From NCBI RefSeq assembly GCF_019207025.1, contig NZ_JAEEGC010000031.1:1-33196 (forward strand): a stretch of 33,196 bases of DNA, read 5' to 3'. Below are positions 15,661 through 26,540 of this stretch, piece after piece (the stretch's first letter is position 1; every line of letters begins with the position of its first letter). The stretch comes from Clostridium thailandense. GTDB taxonomy: Bacteria > Bacillota > Clostridia > Clostridiales > Clostridiaceae. The notes under the pieces were generated by a model. That model had not been told where the DNA came from. It saw only the letters and a list, made by a program, of their open reading frames with translations, and did not search any database. A program made the position numbers and the translations under genes.

Positions 15661-17769
15661 ATGCTACATGTTGTGAAGAGGGATGGTAGGAAGGTAGAGT
15701 TTGACTCTATTAAGATAACCAATGCTATAAAAGGCGCCTCGGAAGAAATAGGATATGAATTAAAAGAAAGTGAGTTTATAGATTTAACTCAAAAGGCAAT
15801 AAAAAAAATAGAAGAACTGAACCTAGAACAACTTAATGTTGAAGAAATACAAAACATAGTTGAGAATACTCTTCTTGAAAATAACTATAGAGAAATAGGA
15901 ATTACATATTCAAATTATAGAAGAGAGCGAAACAAAATAAGAGAAATAAAGTCTGACTTGATGAAAGCAATAGAAAAAATAGGAGTAGAAACAGATAGAG
16001 ACAATGCAAATGTAGGAAACAATTTTAGTTCAAAACTATTAAGAATAGCAAGTGAATCAAATAAGTGGCATAATTTATCTTCTATGCCTAAATATTTAGC
16101 TAAAGCTCATGAAAATGGTGATATATATTATCATGATTTAGATAGTTACAATTTAACTACAAATTGTTTACATATACCAACTAGGGAAATACTTGAAAGA
16201 GGTTTTAATACAGGATACGGAACTATAAGAAATCCCAAAAGAATAGAATCTGCTGCGGAACTTTCTTGCATTTTATTGCAATCAACTCAAAATGATATGT
16301 TTGGCGGACAATCACATCCTGATTTTGACAATGATATGGGAGTATTTGTAGAGCCAACTAGAAAAGAGATAATAAAAGAACTAAGAGAGCTAGAATTGGA
16401 AGAAAATAAAATAGAAAAGCAGGTAGAAAAGAGATTAAGAAGAAATATAGAGCAAGCAATGCAGGGAATAGTGTATAACTTAAATACAATGCACAGCCGT
16501 GCAGGAAGTCAGGTTCCATTTTCATCTATAAATATAGGAATACCATATTCTAAGGATGCAGCATTAATTTGTGAAATATTCTTACTTGAATATGAAAAAG
16601 GACTAGGTAACGGAGAACAACCTATATTTCCTAATATAATATTTAGGATTAAGAAGGGGGTAAATGGGAATCCAGAAGATCCATACTATTACTTGTTTAA
16701 GCTAGCTTGTAGAGTGGCAGCTAAAAGAATGAATCCAACCTTTATGAATTTAGATGCAGACTTTAATAAATTTTATTATGATAAGGGTATAGTGCCTGCT
16801 ACTATGGGATGTAGAACATATATATGTTCAAATGTGAATGGCGAGCCAGGGACAAAAGGAAGGGGAAACATAGCTCCAACAACAATAAATTTACCTCGAC
16901 TTGGCATTTTAGCTAAAAAAGATATAAGTAAGTTTTTTAAGCTTTTAGATAGTAAACTTGATTTAGCAAAAGAAGCCCTAATGCATAGATACAATGTTTT
17001 AAAAAGATTGAGAGTAAAAGATTTACCGTTTGTAGCAGGACAGGGGCTGATGAAGGGGTCAGAGAACTTAAGACCAGATGACTCAATAGAACCAATATTA
17101 AAGCAAGGAACATGGGTTATAGGTTTTATAGGTCTAGCTGAAACTTTGATAGCCTTAGTTGGAAAGCATCATGGAGAAGATGAACAATCTAAGGAACTTG
17201 GTATAAAAATAGTTTCCTATATAAGACAATATACTGACAGATTGGTAGAAGAAACTCACTTAAACTGGAGTTGTTATGCTACACCAGCTGAAGGACTAAG
17301 TGGTAAGTTTATATTACAAGATAAAAAAGTATTTGGTGAACTTCCAGGAATAACAGACAAGGAATATTATACTAATTCCTATCATATACCTGTATCATAC
17401 CCTATATCAATAAAAGATAAAATTGATATAGAAGGCCCATATCATAAGCTTTGTAATGGAGGACATATAAGCTATATAGAGCTAGATGATTATCCATCAT
17501 CAGAAACAATTATGGATATACTAAATTATGCTTATAATAATACAAACATTAATTACATAGGTATTAATTTTCATATAAGATACTGTAAGGATTGTGGAAC
17601 ATACCTTCATGGTGAAGAGACATGTACAAAATGCGGAAGTAAAAATATACAGGGAATATCAAGAGTGACAGGGTATCTTTCTTTAGACGAAAGATTTGGA
17701 TCAGGAAAAATAGCAGAAAGAACAGACAGAATATCTCAAGGAACTAATAAACATATATATACGTTTTAA
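15661..17769 (+). CDS. nrdD: Anaerobic ribonucleoside-triphosphate reductase
   Basis: Class III (oxygen-sensitive) reductase making dNTPs. 702 residues. An N-terminal ATP-cone (about 1-90, KRDGRKVEFDSIKITNAI) gives allosteric control. The catalytic barrel follows, and the C-terminus holds a zinc site (C642, C645, C655, C658) and the glycyl radical loop RVTGYL with G671 as the radical residue. The intact glycyl loop suggests an active enzyme. Start ATG at 15661 with GGAGG 7-8 nt upstream. nrdG follows 93 bp downstream with no terminator between, so they form one operon. Confidence 0.96.
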   Translation: MLHVVKRDGRKVEFDSIKITNAIKGASEEIGYELKESEFIDLTQKAIKKIEELNLEQLNVEEIQNIVENTLLENNYREIGITYSNYRRERNKIREIKSDLMKAIEKIGVETDRDNANVGNNFSSKLLRIASESNKWHNLSSMPKYLAKAHENGDIYYHDLDSYNLTTNCLHIPTREILERGFNTGYGTIRNPKRIESAAELSCILLQSTQNDMFGGQSHPDFDNDMGVFVEPTRKEIIKELRELELEENKIEKQVEKRLRRNIEQAMQGIVYNLNTMHSRAGSQVPFSSINIGIPYSKDAALICEIFLLEYEKGLGNGEQPIFPNIIFRIKKGVNGNPEDPYYYLFKLACRVAAKRMNPTFMNLDADFNKFYYDKGIVPATMGCRTYICSNVNGEPGTKGRGNIAPTTINLPRLGILAKKDISKFFKLLDSKLDLAKEALMHRYNVLKRLRVKDLPFVAGQGLMKGSENLRPDDSIEPILKQGTWVIGFIGLAETLIALVGKHHGEDEQSKELGIKIVSYIRQYTDRLVEETHLNWSCYATPAEGLSGKFILQDKKVFGELPGITDKEYYTNSYHIPVSYPISIKDKIDIEGPYHKLCNGGHISYIELDDYPSSETIMDILNYAYNNTNINYIGINFHIRYCKDCGTYLHGEETCTKCGSKNIQGISRVTGYLSLDERFGSGKIAERTDRISQGTNKHIYTF

Positions 17770-17862
17770 TAGTAAATATAAAATCAAACTTTTAAAAAAT
17801 GGAAATTTTTACTCTGTCTTTTAAGGCTTAGTAGTAATTATATGTAAGGGAGCTAGTTATTT

Positions 17863-18381
17863 ATGAGTAAAAGCTTTGTTAGATTAGCGGGGATAGCCTA
17901 TGAAAGCTTAGTTAATGGACCAGGACTGAGAAGAGTATTTTTTGCACAGGGCTGTAGACATAATTGTAAAGGATGTTTCAATCCAGATACACATAGATTC
18001 GATAGTGGAGAGCTTAAAGATATAGATGAACTTGTAGATAACGTTAAACTGAATCCAATGCTTAAGGGTGTCACTTTTTCAGGAGGAGATCCCTTTGAAC
18101 AAGCAAGGGAGTTTGCGTGTATTGCTGAGAAAATAAGAATAACAGGATTAAATATATGGTGCTATACAGGATATACCTTTGAATATGTTTTAAAACATAT
18201 GAATAATGAGAACAACTGGGATAGACTTATAAATAATATAGATGTTTTAGTAGATGGAAAATTTGATGAAGGCAAAAAGGAATGCAAACTAAAATTTAGG
18301 GGATCAAGTAATCAGCGAATCATTGATGTAAAGAAAAGTATCAACTTAAAAAAAGCAATAATTCTAGACTCTATAAATTGA
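17863..18381 (+). CDS. nrdG: Anaerobic ribonucleotide reductase activating protein
   Basis: Radical-SAM activase that installs the glycyl radical on NrdD. 172 residues. The [4Fe-4S] ligands are C31, C35, C38 (CRHNCKGC), followed by the GGDP SAM-binding motif (FSGGDPFEQ). Length and order are typical of NrdG. Start ATG at 17863 with AAGGGAG about 10 nt upstream. Second gene of the nrdDG operon, ended by a terminator. Confidence 0.95.
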   Translation: MSKSFVRLAGIAYESLVNGPGLRRVFFAQGCRHNCKGCFNPDTHRFDSGELKDIDELVDNVKLNPMLKGVTFSGGDPFEQAREFACIAEKIRITGLNIWCYTGYTFEYVLKHMNNENNWDRLINNIDVLVDGKFDEGKKECKLKFRGSSNQRIIDVKKSINLKKAIILDSIN

Positions 18382-18387
18382 AAATAA

Positions 18388-18423
18388 TTTAAAAGCAGCC
18401 TTCCTCGATTGGCTGCTTTTAAA
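18388..18423. terminator. Bidirectional terminator between nrdG and MBL-fold gene
   Basis: A 13-bp stem (18388-18400 with 18411-18423, 10-nt loop) with a GC-rich inner part and AAA/TTT base lies between two convergent stop codons. Confidence 0.8.
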
Positions 18424-19056
18424 TTACTTATAATTAAGAATTTTCACCTGATTCTCTCCGATTAACTTTTCATTTATAGATAATTTGTTAAGTCCTATCT
18501 TTTCGCCATTTTTCATATGAGTTAAAAAGTCTTCCAAACCATCTAATTGAAATGAAAGTGCAGCAGTACTATAGTGCATAGGAATAATTATATGGCTGTC
18601 TATATGTTTAGCCAATTCAGAAGCTTCTTTACCATTTATCGTATAGTTTCCACCTATAGGTATAAGAAGTACATCTATTTTTCCTAGACTTTTTACTTCA
18701 TCCTCAGATAGTATATAACCTAAATCACCTAAATGACAAATTCTATATCCATCCATTTCTATAATAAAGATCATATTTTCACCACGTTTAGCACCTTGCA
18801 TTTTATCGTGATAGGAAGGAATTCCAGCCACTGGTATATCACAAAGGTAAAAAAAGCCTGCTTTATCTGCAATATGATTGAATTTTACTTTTTCTGTATA
18901 GCTGTGATCAAAATGATAATGGCTTATAGTAACTATGTCTACTTCACCTTGAAAAATAGGATAACCAACACTTTCATCAAAAGGATCCATTAAAACTTTC
19001 CTTCCCTTTGAGTCTTCTACTAAAAAAGATGAGTGACCAAGCCAAGTTATTTCCAT
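18424..19056 (-). CDS. MBL-fold metal-dependent hydrolase (UlaG-like)
   Basis: 210 residues. Metallo-beta-lactamase-fold motifs occur in order: WLGHSSFLVE, the HxHxDH-like SHYHFDH, GDLGY, and the late MHY histidine. The overall form matches the UlaG-like / UPF0173 group (MEITWLGHSSF start), predicted metal-dependent hydrolases, substrate unknown. Start ATG 19056 with AGAGGTG 5 nt upstream; a longer frame upstream lacks a site. Shares the terminator at 18388 with nrdG on the opposite strand. Confidence 0.88.
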   Translation of the reverse strand: MEITWLGHSSFLVEDSKGRKVLMDPFDESVGYPIFQGEVDIVTISHYHFDHSYTEKVKFNHIADKAGFFYLCDIPVAGIPSYHDKMQGAKRGENMIFIIEMDGYRICHLGDLGYILSEDEVKSLGKIDVLLIPIGGNYTINGKEASELAKHIDSHIIIPMHYSTAALSFQLDGLEDFLTHMKNGEKIGLNKLSINEKLIGENQVKILNYK

Positions 19057-19327
19057 AAAAGCACCTCTTTCATTCTTATTCAATTATATTATATCCTGAT
19101 TAATACATATTAAAATAATTAATTGTTGATATTTTAAGTCGATTGCTGTTTCTTTTATAAAATAATGTAAATAAAGAGTAAAGTTTAATTTAATATTAAA
19201 GTATATTAGATTTTGGGTGTAAAACGTGGACTAATTGTATTATAATAGATACAGTAGGGACTTTATGAAAGTATTCCATATTAAATCAAAAAAATGATGA
19301 ATTTTTAAATAAATAAGGGGTGGTTGT

Positions 19328-21124
19328 TTGAAGAATAAAGGAATATACGTACTCTTTATGTCAATGATAATTTTTATACTCATGACATTCATAAAAGTAA
19401 ATGTTGTACAAGCAGATACTATTTATGATGACCAAGGAACTAAGACGAATATTGAACTGGATAAATCATGGACGATAAAATTCAATCAAAAATTGGATGC
19501 CAACACGGTTAATAGTTCATGTATCACCGTAACTGATGAAAATGGACAAGATATAGGAGTGGACTTGAATTTAGGCAGTGATGGAAGTTCAATTGTAGTA
19601 ACACCTAAAGTTCAGTATAGTTTTGGAAAAACCTATAATTTAGTCATTAAAGATGGGTTAAAGGGAGAGAATAAAAGTAATTTAATAAAGCCAGCTAAAA
19701 TGACATTTACTACAAAAAATAATACAGTAGATAACAGTCAAAAATTAACTGTATGCATTGATGCAGGACATGGCGGGCCTGATTTGGGAAGTGTAAGTCC
19801 GTCTGGTGTACAAGAAAAAGATATAGATTTATCTATAGCATTGAAGGTAGGCAAAATCCTAGAGAATAATGGTATAAACGTAGTTTATACCAGAAAAGAC
19901 GATAATGTTTCATGGAGTAAGGATAATCTACAACCTCGTTTTGATATAGCTAATAATGCAAAGGCTGATTTTTTCATAAGCATACGCTGTAACACTTATC
20001 CTGATAATCCTGAAGCGGGTGGAACAGAGACATACTATAGAGACTCTGATAGTCGAGGACAAAAATTAGCACAAACTATCCAGGATGATCTGATAAAAAG
20101 CACATCACTTAACAATAGAGGCATAAAAGTTGGATTAGATCAGCATCAAATATTAAGAGGAACTACAGGAACTCCAATAATGGTAGAATTAGGTTTTATG
20201 AGTAATGATCAGGAAGCAAAACTACTTACAACCTCTGATTACCAAAATAAAAGTGCACTAGCTATAGCTAATGGAATACTTGAATGTCGTGATTTAAAAA
20301 ATTCAGTCAGCACAGAGATAAGTTCAGTGCCTGATACTACAGCTAGCATAATTGTAGGAAGGAGTTTTAGTCTTCCAACAACAGTGAACGCTACTATGAG
20401 TGATGGAAGCGTTAAGAAAGTTAGTGTAGTATGGAATTCAACAACTGTAGATACATCCAAGGAAGGTGTTTTTACATATGAAGGAGCTACAAATGGATAT
20501 GCGAAAAATGTAAGGCTTATATTAACTGTAGGTACAAAGTCAAGCGATACAGTGCCAGTAATATGTATTGATCCAGGACATGGATTGGGAAGTGATACTG
20601 GAGCTACTGGAATAAATAATCTTCAAGAAGATGATGTTACTCTAGCTGTAGGATTAAAGGCTGGTAAGATACTAGAGAATCATGGAGTCAAAGTGGTATA
20701 TACAAGGACAGAAGATATGCGTTCAACTCCTATGGATGTTACAAGCAGTCTTCAAAGGCGATGTGATATATCCAATAATGCAAATGCTAAATATTTTGTA
20801 TCTATTCACAACAATTCTGCGGATGCTGAATCGGCTTCTGGTACAGAAACTTGGGATAACCCGGGTAATGAAGAAAGCAGCAATTTAGCGCAAAATGTAC
20901 AGAATAGCATTGTACAAGAAGTTGGAATGTATGACAGAGGCTTGAAGGATGGATATGGAAGAGGTCTTTATGTTATAAAGAATACAGATGCACCAGCAAT
21001 ATTAATAGAACTAGGTTTTCTAAGTAATAATGGAGATAATGCAAAATTAGCTAGTGATGAGTATCAACAGAAGTTTGCACAAGCTATAGCAGACGGAATA
21101 TTAAAAACTCTTGGAATGCAATAG
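19328..21124 (+). CDS. Secreted N-acetylmuramoyl-L-alanine amidase, two Amidase_3 domains
   Basis: Exported cell-wall hydrolase (598 residues) that cleaves the amide between muramic acid and L-Ala. Domains: signal peptide (about 1-30), SbsA Ig-like domain (about 38-130) like that of the gene at 1202, Amidase_3 (about 138-322), a Big_4-type Ig domain (about 330-402), and a second Amidase_3 (about 408-598). In domain two, ligands H418, E434, H494 and catalytic E561 are all present. In domain one H148, E163 and E287 are kept but the second zinc His is R220 (SIRCN instead of SIHAN), so it is probably inactive and may only bind wall. Start TTG at 19328 with GGGGTGG upstream. A TATAAT lies at 19241-19246 without a good -35. 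No clear terminator follows. Confidence 0.9.
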   Translation: MKNKGIYVLFMSMIIFILMTFIKVNVVQADTIYDDQGTKTNIELDKSWTIKFNQKLDANTVNSSCITVTDENGQDIGVDLNLGSDGSSIVVTPKVQYSFGKTYNLVIKDGLKGENKSNLIKPAKMTFTTKNNTVDNSQKLTVCIDAGHGGPDLGSVSPSGVQEKDIDLSIALKVGKILENNGINVVYTRKDDNVSWSKDNLQPRFDIANNAKADFFISIRCNTYPDNPEAGGTETYYRDSDSRGQKLAQTIQDDLIKSTSLNNRGIKVGLDQHQILRGTTGTPIMVELGFMSNDQEAKLLTTSDYQNKSALAIANGILECRDLKNSVSTEISSVPDTTASIIVGRSFSLPTTVNATMSDGSVKKVSVVWNSTTVDTSKEGVFTYEGATNGYAKNVRLILTVGTKSSDTVPVICIDPGHGLGSDTGATGINNLQEDDVTLAVGLKAGKILENHGVKVVYTRTEDMRSTPMDVTSSLQRRCDISNNANAKYFVSIHNNSADAESASGTETWDNPGNEESSNLAQNVQNSIVQEVGMYDRGLKDGYGRGLYVIKNTDAPAILIELGFLSNNGDNAKLASDEYQQKFAQAIADGILKTLGMQ

Positions 21125-21156
21125 ATGCTTTGTACTAAAAAGTTTCTCGGTGAAAA

Positions 21157-21185
21157 TTGACAATAAAATAAACTTATAATATAAT
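21157..21185 (+). promoter_or_regulatory. Promoter of the ileS T-box leader
   Basis: Consensus TTGACA (21157-21162) and TATAAT (21180-21185) with ideal 17-bp spacing. Transcription should start near 21192. Confidence 0.75.
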
Positions 21186-21191
21186 ATAAGG

Positions 21192-21472
21192 AAATTGTAA
21201 TAAAATATAATTCATATATTAAAAAAATGTTGAACAGGAAAAGTATTTAAATCTATGTTACTTACAGAGAGTGGAGAAGGGTGAAAATCCACAGGAAAGG
21301 TTTAAGAAAATCACCTGGGAGTTAAAGAGCTGAATAAGATTAAATCTTTAGTAAGTTTTTTCGTAGTTCTGCGTTAAAGAATAGAGTATGTTTGTGCTTG
21401 AATATTTTTCTTACCCATAGGTGGTATAACGAATTTAAACTTCGTCCTATTTGGATGAAGTTTTTTTATTTA
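21192..21472 (+). ncRNA. T-box riboswitch (tRNA-Ile specific) with terminator
   Basis: Leader RNA of ileS. Stem I starts near GAACAGGAAAAGTA (21232 on) and contains AGAGAGTGGAGAAGGGTGAA; the presumed specifier is ATC (21310-21312) in AAAATCACCTGG, fitting Ile. The T-box element (21419-21431) has TGGT for the tRNA ACCA end in a 7-nt bulge TGGTATA, flanked by ATAGG pairing with CCTAT (21446-21450) and ACGAA pairing with TTCGT (21441-21445). The competing terminator is an 11-bp stem (21437-21447 with 21453-21463) and a T tract. The leader fills nearly all of the 21125-21543 gap. Confidence 0.9.
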
Positions 21473-21543
21473 TAAAAAAACGAATTTAAGTATAAAAATA
21501 GTTAAAAAGTAAAAAATTACAATATGCGGAAAGGAGTTTAGTT

Positions 21544-24500
21544 ATGTATAAGAAAATTGATAGTTCCAGAAGTTTTGTTGATATGGAAAAAGATGTAATG
21601 AAACTTTGGGAAGAACAGGATGTAATTAAGAAGAATTTCGATCTCAATAAAGGTGGAGAGTATTTTACTTTCTATGATGGACCACCAACAGCAAATGGAA
21701 AACCTCATATAGGACACGTTTTAACTAGAGTTATGAAGGATTTAGTTCCTAGATATAAAGTTATGAAAGGTTATAGGGTTCTTAGAAAAGCTGGTTGGGA
21801 TACTCACGGACTTCCAGTCGAGCTCGAGGTTGAAAAAACATTAGGAATCTCGGGTAAACCTCAAATCGAAAATTATGGGGTAGAAAAGTTTATTCATAAG
21901 TGTAAAGATAGTGTTTTCACATATGTAAGCCAATGGGAAGAAATGTCTAAAAGAATAGGATTCTGGGTTGATATGGATGATCCTTATGTAACTTATCACA
22001 ACACTTATATAGAGTCTGTTTGGTGGGCGCTAAAGCAAATATGGGATAAGGACCTTTTATATAAAGGTCATAAAATAGTACCATATTGTCCTAGATGTGG
22101 AACAGCGCTTTCATCTCATGAAGTTTCACAAGGATATAAAGATGTAAAAGAAACATCAGTTTATGTTAAATTTAAGTTAAAGAATGAAAATAAATATATG
22201 CTTGCTTGGACTACTACTCCTTGGACTCTTCCAAGTAATATAGCATTAACACTAAATAAGACATTTGACTATGTTGAAGTATTAAATAAAGAAGAGCATT
22301 TAATACTAGCAGAAGGGCTTTTAGGAAAGCTTGAAGGAGAGTATGAAGTATTAAATAAATTCAAAGGTGAAGAATTATTAGGGTTAGAATACGAACCAAT
22401 GTTTGATTTTGCTAAACCTGAAGGAAAGGCATTCCAAGTTGTACATGGAGATTATGTAACTTTAACTGATGGTACAGGAATTGTTCATACAGCACCTGCA
22501 TTTGGTGATGATGATAACATGACTTGTAAAAAATACGGCTTAGCATTCATTAATCTTGTAGATACACAAGGTCGTTTCATAGATGAAGTTACACCTTGGA
22601 AAGGTATGTTTGTTAAAGATGCAGACCCTAAGATTGTTCAATACTTAAAAGAAAAAGGAATATTATATAAAGACGAGAAATTCTTACACTCATATCCATT
22701 CTGTTGGAGGTGTGATACACCTCTACTTTACTATCCAAGAGATACTTGGTTTATAAGAATGTCATCTTTAAGAGATAACCTAGTTAAAAATAAGGATTCT
22801 GTAAATTGGTATCCAGATAACATAAGAACAGGCAGATTTGGAAACTTTGTAGAAAATGTTATAGATTGGGGATTAAGTAGAGAAAGATATTGGGGTACTC
22901 CTCTTCCTATATGGGAATGTGATTGTGGTCATAGAGAATGCATAGGAAGCATAGATGAGCTTAAAGAAAAAGGAATAAATGTACCAGAAAACATAGAACT
23001 TCACAAGCCATATATAGATGGTGTTAAATTAAAATGTTCTAAGTGTGGAAAAGAAATGAAAAGAGTCTCAGAAGTAATAGACTGCTGGTTTGACTCAGGA
23101 GCGATGCCATTTGCTCAGCATCACTATCCATTTGAAAACAAAGAACTATTTGAGCAAAACTTCCCAGCACAATTTATTTCAGAAGCTGTTGATCAAACAA
23201 GAGGATGGTTCTATACATTAACGGCTATATCTACGGTATTATTTAATAAAAGCCCATTTGAAAATTGTGTGGTTTTGGGTCACGTACTTGATAAACATGG
23301 TTTAAAAATGTCAAAGAGCAAAGGAAATGTACTGAGTCCAACAGTAGTTTTAGAAAATGAAGGAGCAGATGCCACTAGATGGTATTTCTACACAGCTAGT
23401 GCACCATGGCTGCCATCAAGATTCTATGAAGAAGCAGTTCAAGAAAGTCAAAGGAAATTTTTAGGAACTTTATGGAACGTATATTCATTCTATATTTTAT
23501 ATGCAGATTTAGACAAATTTAATCCATTAGACTATAAGGATTTTGTAAGTGGAAACGTAATGGATAAATGGATTATGTCAAGATTAAATTCTTTAATTAA
23601 GGAAACTGAAGAGCACTTAGATAATTATAGAATTACACAAGCGGCTCTTAATATTGGAGAGTTTGTGGATGAACTTTCAAATTGGTATGTAAGAAGAAAT
23701 AGGTCAAGATTTTGGAGTGAAGAATTAGCAGATGATAAAATTGGTGCTTATGTGACACTATATAGAGTTCTTACTACATTAAGTTTAATATCTGCACCAT
23801 TTGTACCATTTATGACAGAAGAAATTTATCAAAATCTTGTTGTTAACCTTGATAAAAATGCACCAGAAAGTATTCATCTATGCAAATGGCCACAATATAG
23901 CGAAGAACTTGTAGATAAAGACTTAGAAAAAGATATGGAAGAAGCATATAGAATAGTTAAGCTTGGAAGAAGTGCTAGAAATGCTGCTAATATAAAAAAT
24001 AGACAGCCGCTTTTAGAAATGCTAGTAAGTGTTAAGACACTTCCTGATTATTATGGTGATATAGTAAAAGAGGAGCTGAATATTAAAAAAATAGTATTTG
24101 GAGCAGATTTGTCAAAGTATGTTAGCTTTGATATAAAACCAAATCTTCCTGTACTTGGAAAGACATATGGTAAATTAATACCACAAATAAGAAAAGAGAT
24201 ATCTTCCATGAATCAAATGGAACTTGCACAAAAAATTAAAAATGGAGAAATGGTATTAGTTTATGTAGATGATACAGAAATAGAACTAAATGAAGAAAAT
24301 TTACTTGTGACAATGCAGGGACTAGAAGGTTTTGCTTTTGCTGGTGAGGGAACTATAGGTATAGTTTTAGAGACTACTATAACTGAAGAATTAAAAGAAG
24401 AAGGAAATCTTAGAGAAATACTAAGTAAAGTTCAAAACATGAGAAAAGAAAGTGGTTTTGAAGTTGCAGATAAAATAAACCTATACGTTTCAGGTAATGA

Positions 24501-24648
24501 AGCACTAGAATTTGTGGTTAAAAAGCATGAGGACACAATTAAAAAAGAAACTCTTGCAGTTGAAGTTATGTATAATAGTGACAGACAATACAATGAATGT
24601 AAGATAAACGGAGAAGACTTCAACATAGCAGTAGAGGTAGTTAAGTAG
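21544..24648 (+). CDS. ileS: Isoleucine--tRNA ligase, type 2
   Basis: Class I synthetase charging tRNA-Ile, 1034 residues. HIGH at 55-58, KMSKS at 588-592, CP1 editing domain between them (about 190-400, with the TTPWTLPSN and GDDD motifs), cysteine motifs CPRC and the CxCGHREC region, then the anticodon-binding domain and a long C-terminal extension. The sequence [19 protein letters not shown], the [18 protein letters not shown] stretch and the length mark it as the eukaryote-like type 2 form rather than the shorter Bacillus type 1. Type 2 enzymes are generally insensitive to mupirocin. Start ATG at 21544 with AAAGGAG 7 nt upstream; controlled by the T-box leader. Confidence 0.96.
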   Translation: MYKKIDSSRSFVDMEKDVMKLWEEQDVIKKNFDLNKGGEYFTFYDGPPTANGKPHIGHVLTRVMKDLVPRYKVMKGYRVLRKAGWDTHGLPVELEVEKTLGISGKPQIENYGVEKFIHKCKDSVFTYVSQWEEMSKRIGFWVDMDDPYVTYHNTYIESVWWALKQIWDKDLLYKGHKIVPYCPRCGTALSSHEVSQGYKDVKETSVYVKFKLKNENKYMLAWTTTPWTLPSNIALTLNKTFDYVEVLNKEEHLILAEGLLGKLEGEYEVLNKFKGEELLGLEYEPMFDFAKPEGKAFQVVHGDYVTLTDGTGIVHTAPAFGDDDNMTCKKYGLAFINLVDTQGRFIDEVTPWKGMFVKDADPKIVQYLKEKGILYKDEKFLHSYPFCWRCDTPLLYYPRDTWFIRMSSLRDNLVKNKDSVNWYPDNIRTGRFGNFVENVIDWGLSRERYWGTPLPIWECDCGHRECIGSIDELKEKGINVPENIELHKPYIDGVKLKCSKCGKEMKRVSEVIDCWFDSGAMPFAQHHYPFENKELFEQNFPAQFISEAVDQTRGWFYTLTAISTVLFNKSPFENCVVLGHVLDKHGLKMSKSKGNVLSPTVVLENEGADATRWYFYTASAPWLPSRFYEEAVQESQRKFLGTLWNVYSFYILYADLDKFNPLDYKDFVSGNVMDKWIMSRLNSLIKETEEHLDNYRITQAALNIGEFVDELSNWYVRRNRSRFWSEELADDKIGAYVTLYRVLTTLSLISAPFVPFMTEEIYQNLVVNLDKNAPESIHLCKWPQYSEELVDKDLEKDMEEAYRIVKLGRSARNAANIKNRQPLLEMLVSVKTLPDYYGDIVKEELNIKKIVFGADLSKYVSFDIKPNLPVLGKTYGKLIPQIRKEISSMNQMELAQKIKNGEMVLVYVDDTEIELNEENLLVTMQGLEGFAFAGEGTIGIVLETTITEELKEEGNLREILSKVQNMRKESGFEVADKINLYVSGNEALEFVVKKHEDTIKKETLAVEVMYNSDRQYNECKINGEDFNIAVEVVK

Positions 24649-24662
24649 ATACATGGCCATAT

Positions 24663-24704
24663 AAAAATGTGTATAGGATATTAATATCTTATACACATTT
24701 TTAA
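24663..24704 (+). terminator. Terminator of ileS
   Basis: A long inverted repeat (24663-24682 with 24683-24702, one interior mismatch) with a short loop and a T-rich 3' end follows the ileS stop. Confidence 0.75.
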
Positions 24705-24733
24705 TGTATATTATAAATTAATAGTAAAGTAAC

Positions 24734-24762
24734 TTGTAATAAAAACGTTTTATAAGTATAAT
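24734..24762 (+). promoter_or_regulatory. Promoter of the ccpA-like gene with cre-like operator
   Basis: TTGTAA (24734-24739) and TATAAT (24757-24762) are 17 bp apart. The spacer holds the perfect CG-centred palindrome AAAACGTTTT (24742-24751), which matches the core of the clostridial CcpA site (AAAANGTTTT). A LacI-family protein bound there would block RNA polymerase, so autorepression is inferred. Confidence 0.55.
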
Positions 24763-24768
24763 AATTAA

Positions 24769-25794
<1,026 letters not shown>

Positions 25795-25822
25795 TAAAGT
25801 AGATTATACTTAAAAGTATGAT

Positions 25823-25858
25823 TTAACCGTAAGATCATCTTAATAATCTTACGGTTAA
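25823..25858 (+). terminator. Stem-loop after the ccpA-like gene
   Basis: A 13-bp perfect stem (25823-25835 with 25846-25858, 10-nt loop), but with no clear T tract after it, so a weak terminator or a 3' stabilising hairpin. Confidence 0.4.
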
Positions 25859-25927
25859 TACTTATGTTGAAAATAACAATTTAGCAAACTTGTATCATCT
25901 TTTATAAATTTAAGAAGGGAATTTAAT

Positions 25928-26533
25928 ATGATAGAAAGCTTAATAAATATAGTTATTTTAGTTCTTGATAAGCTAGGGTATTTTGGAACATTTTTAGGAA
26001 TGGCATTGGAGAGTGCATGTATTCCGATACCAAGTGAAGCTATACTTCCTTTTGGAGGATATTTAAGTTATACTGGAAGACTTAATCTGTATTGGATGAT
26101 AATAATAGGTACCATAGGAGGAACAGTAGGATCAATCGGAGCATATTTACTGGGCAAGTATGGAGGTAGACCTTTAGTTGAAAAGTACGCAGATAAGTTA
26201 AGAATATCTAAGTCAAAAATAGAAAAAAGTGATGAGTATTTTAACAAGTATGGAGAAAAAATTGTATTCTATTCAAGATTGTTACCTATAATAAGAACTT
26301 TTATATCCTTACCAGCAGGTATAAGCAAAATGGATTTTAGAAAGTTTACTATATATACTTTTTTAGGATCATTAATATGGAGTATAGTGCTTGGATATGT
26401 TGGGTATAAGATGGGTGAAAATTGGATAGCAATACGTCCATGGTTTCATATTGCAGACATTGCTGTGGCAATTGTAATACTTGGATACATAATATACATA
26501 ATTGGAGTAAAATTCAAAAAAAATAATACATAA
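25928..26533 (+). CDS. DedA-family membrane protein
   Basis: 201 residues with about five hydrophobic segments. DedA/VTT features are the ESACIPIPSE motif near residue 30, the GGTVGSIGAYLLGKYGG stretch, and FYSRLLPIIRTFISLPAGISKMDF near residue 120 with its conserved Arg and Pro. The family functions in lipid transport/scrambling and membrane homeostasis (undecaprenyl-phosphate or PE flippase-like members are known); the substrate here is not evident. Start ATG at 25928 with AAGGGA about 8 nt upstream. Monocistronic; followed by the fold-back repeat at 26541. Confidence 0.9.
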   Translation: MIESLINIVILVLDKLGYFGTFLGMALESACIPIPSEAILPFGGYLSYTGRLNLYWMIIIGTIGGTVGSIGAYLLGKYGGRPLVEKYADKLRISKSKIEKSDEYFNKYGEKIVFYSRLLPIIRTFISLPAGISKMDFRKFTIYTFLGSLIWSIVLGYVGYKMGENWIAIRPWFHIADIAVAIVILGYIIYIIGVKFKKNNT

Positions 26534-26540
26534 GTTAAGG

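Noticed and set aside
25823..25858. Confident terminator for the ccpA-like gene
   Set aside because: The hairpin is solid but has no T tract, so it is given only at low confidence.
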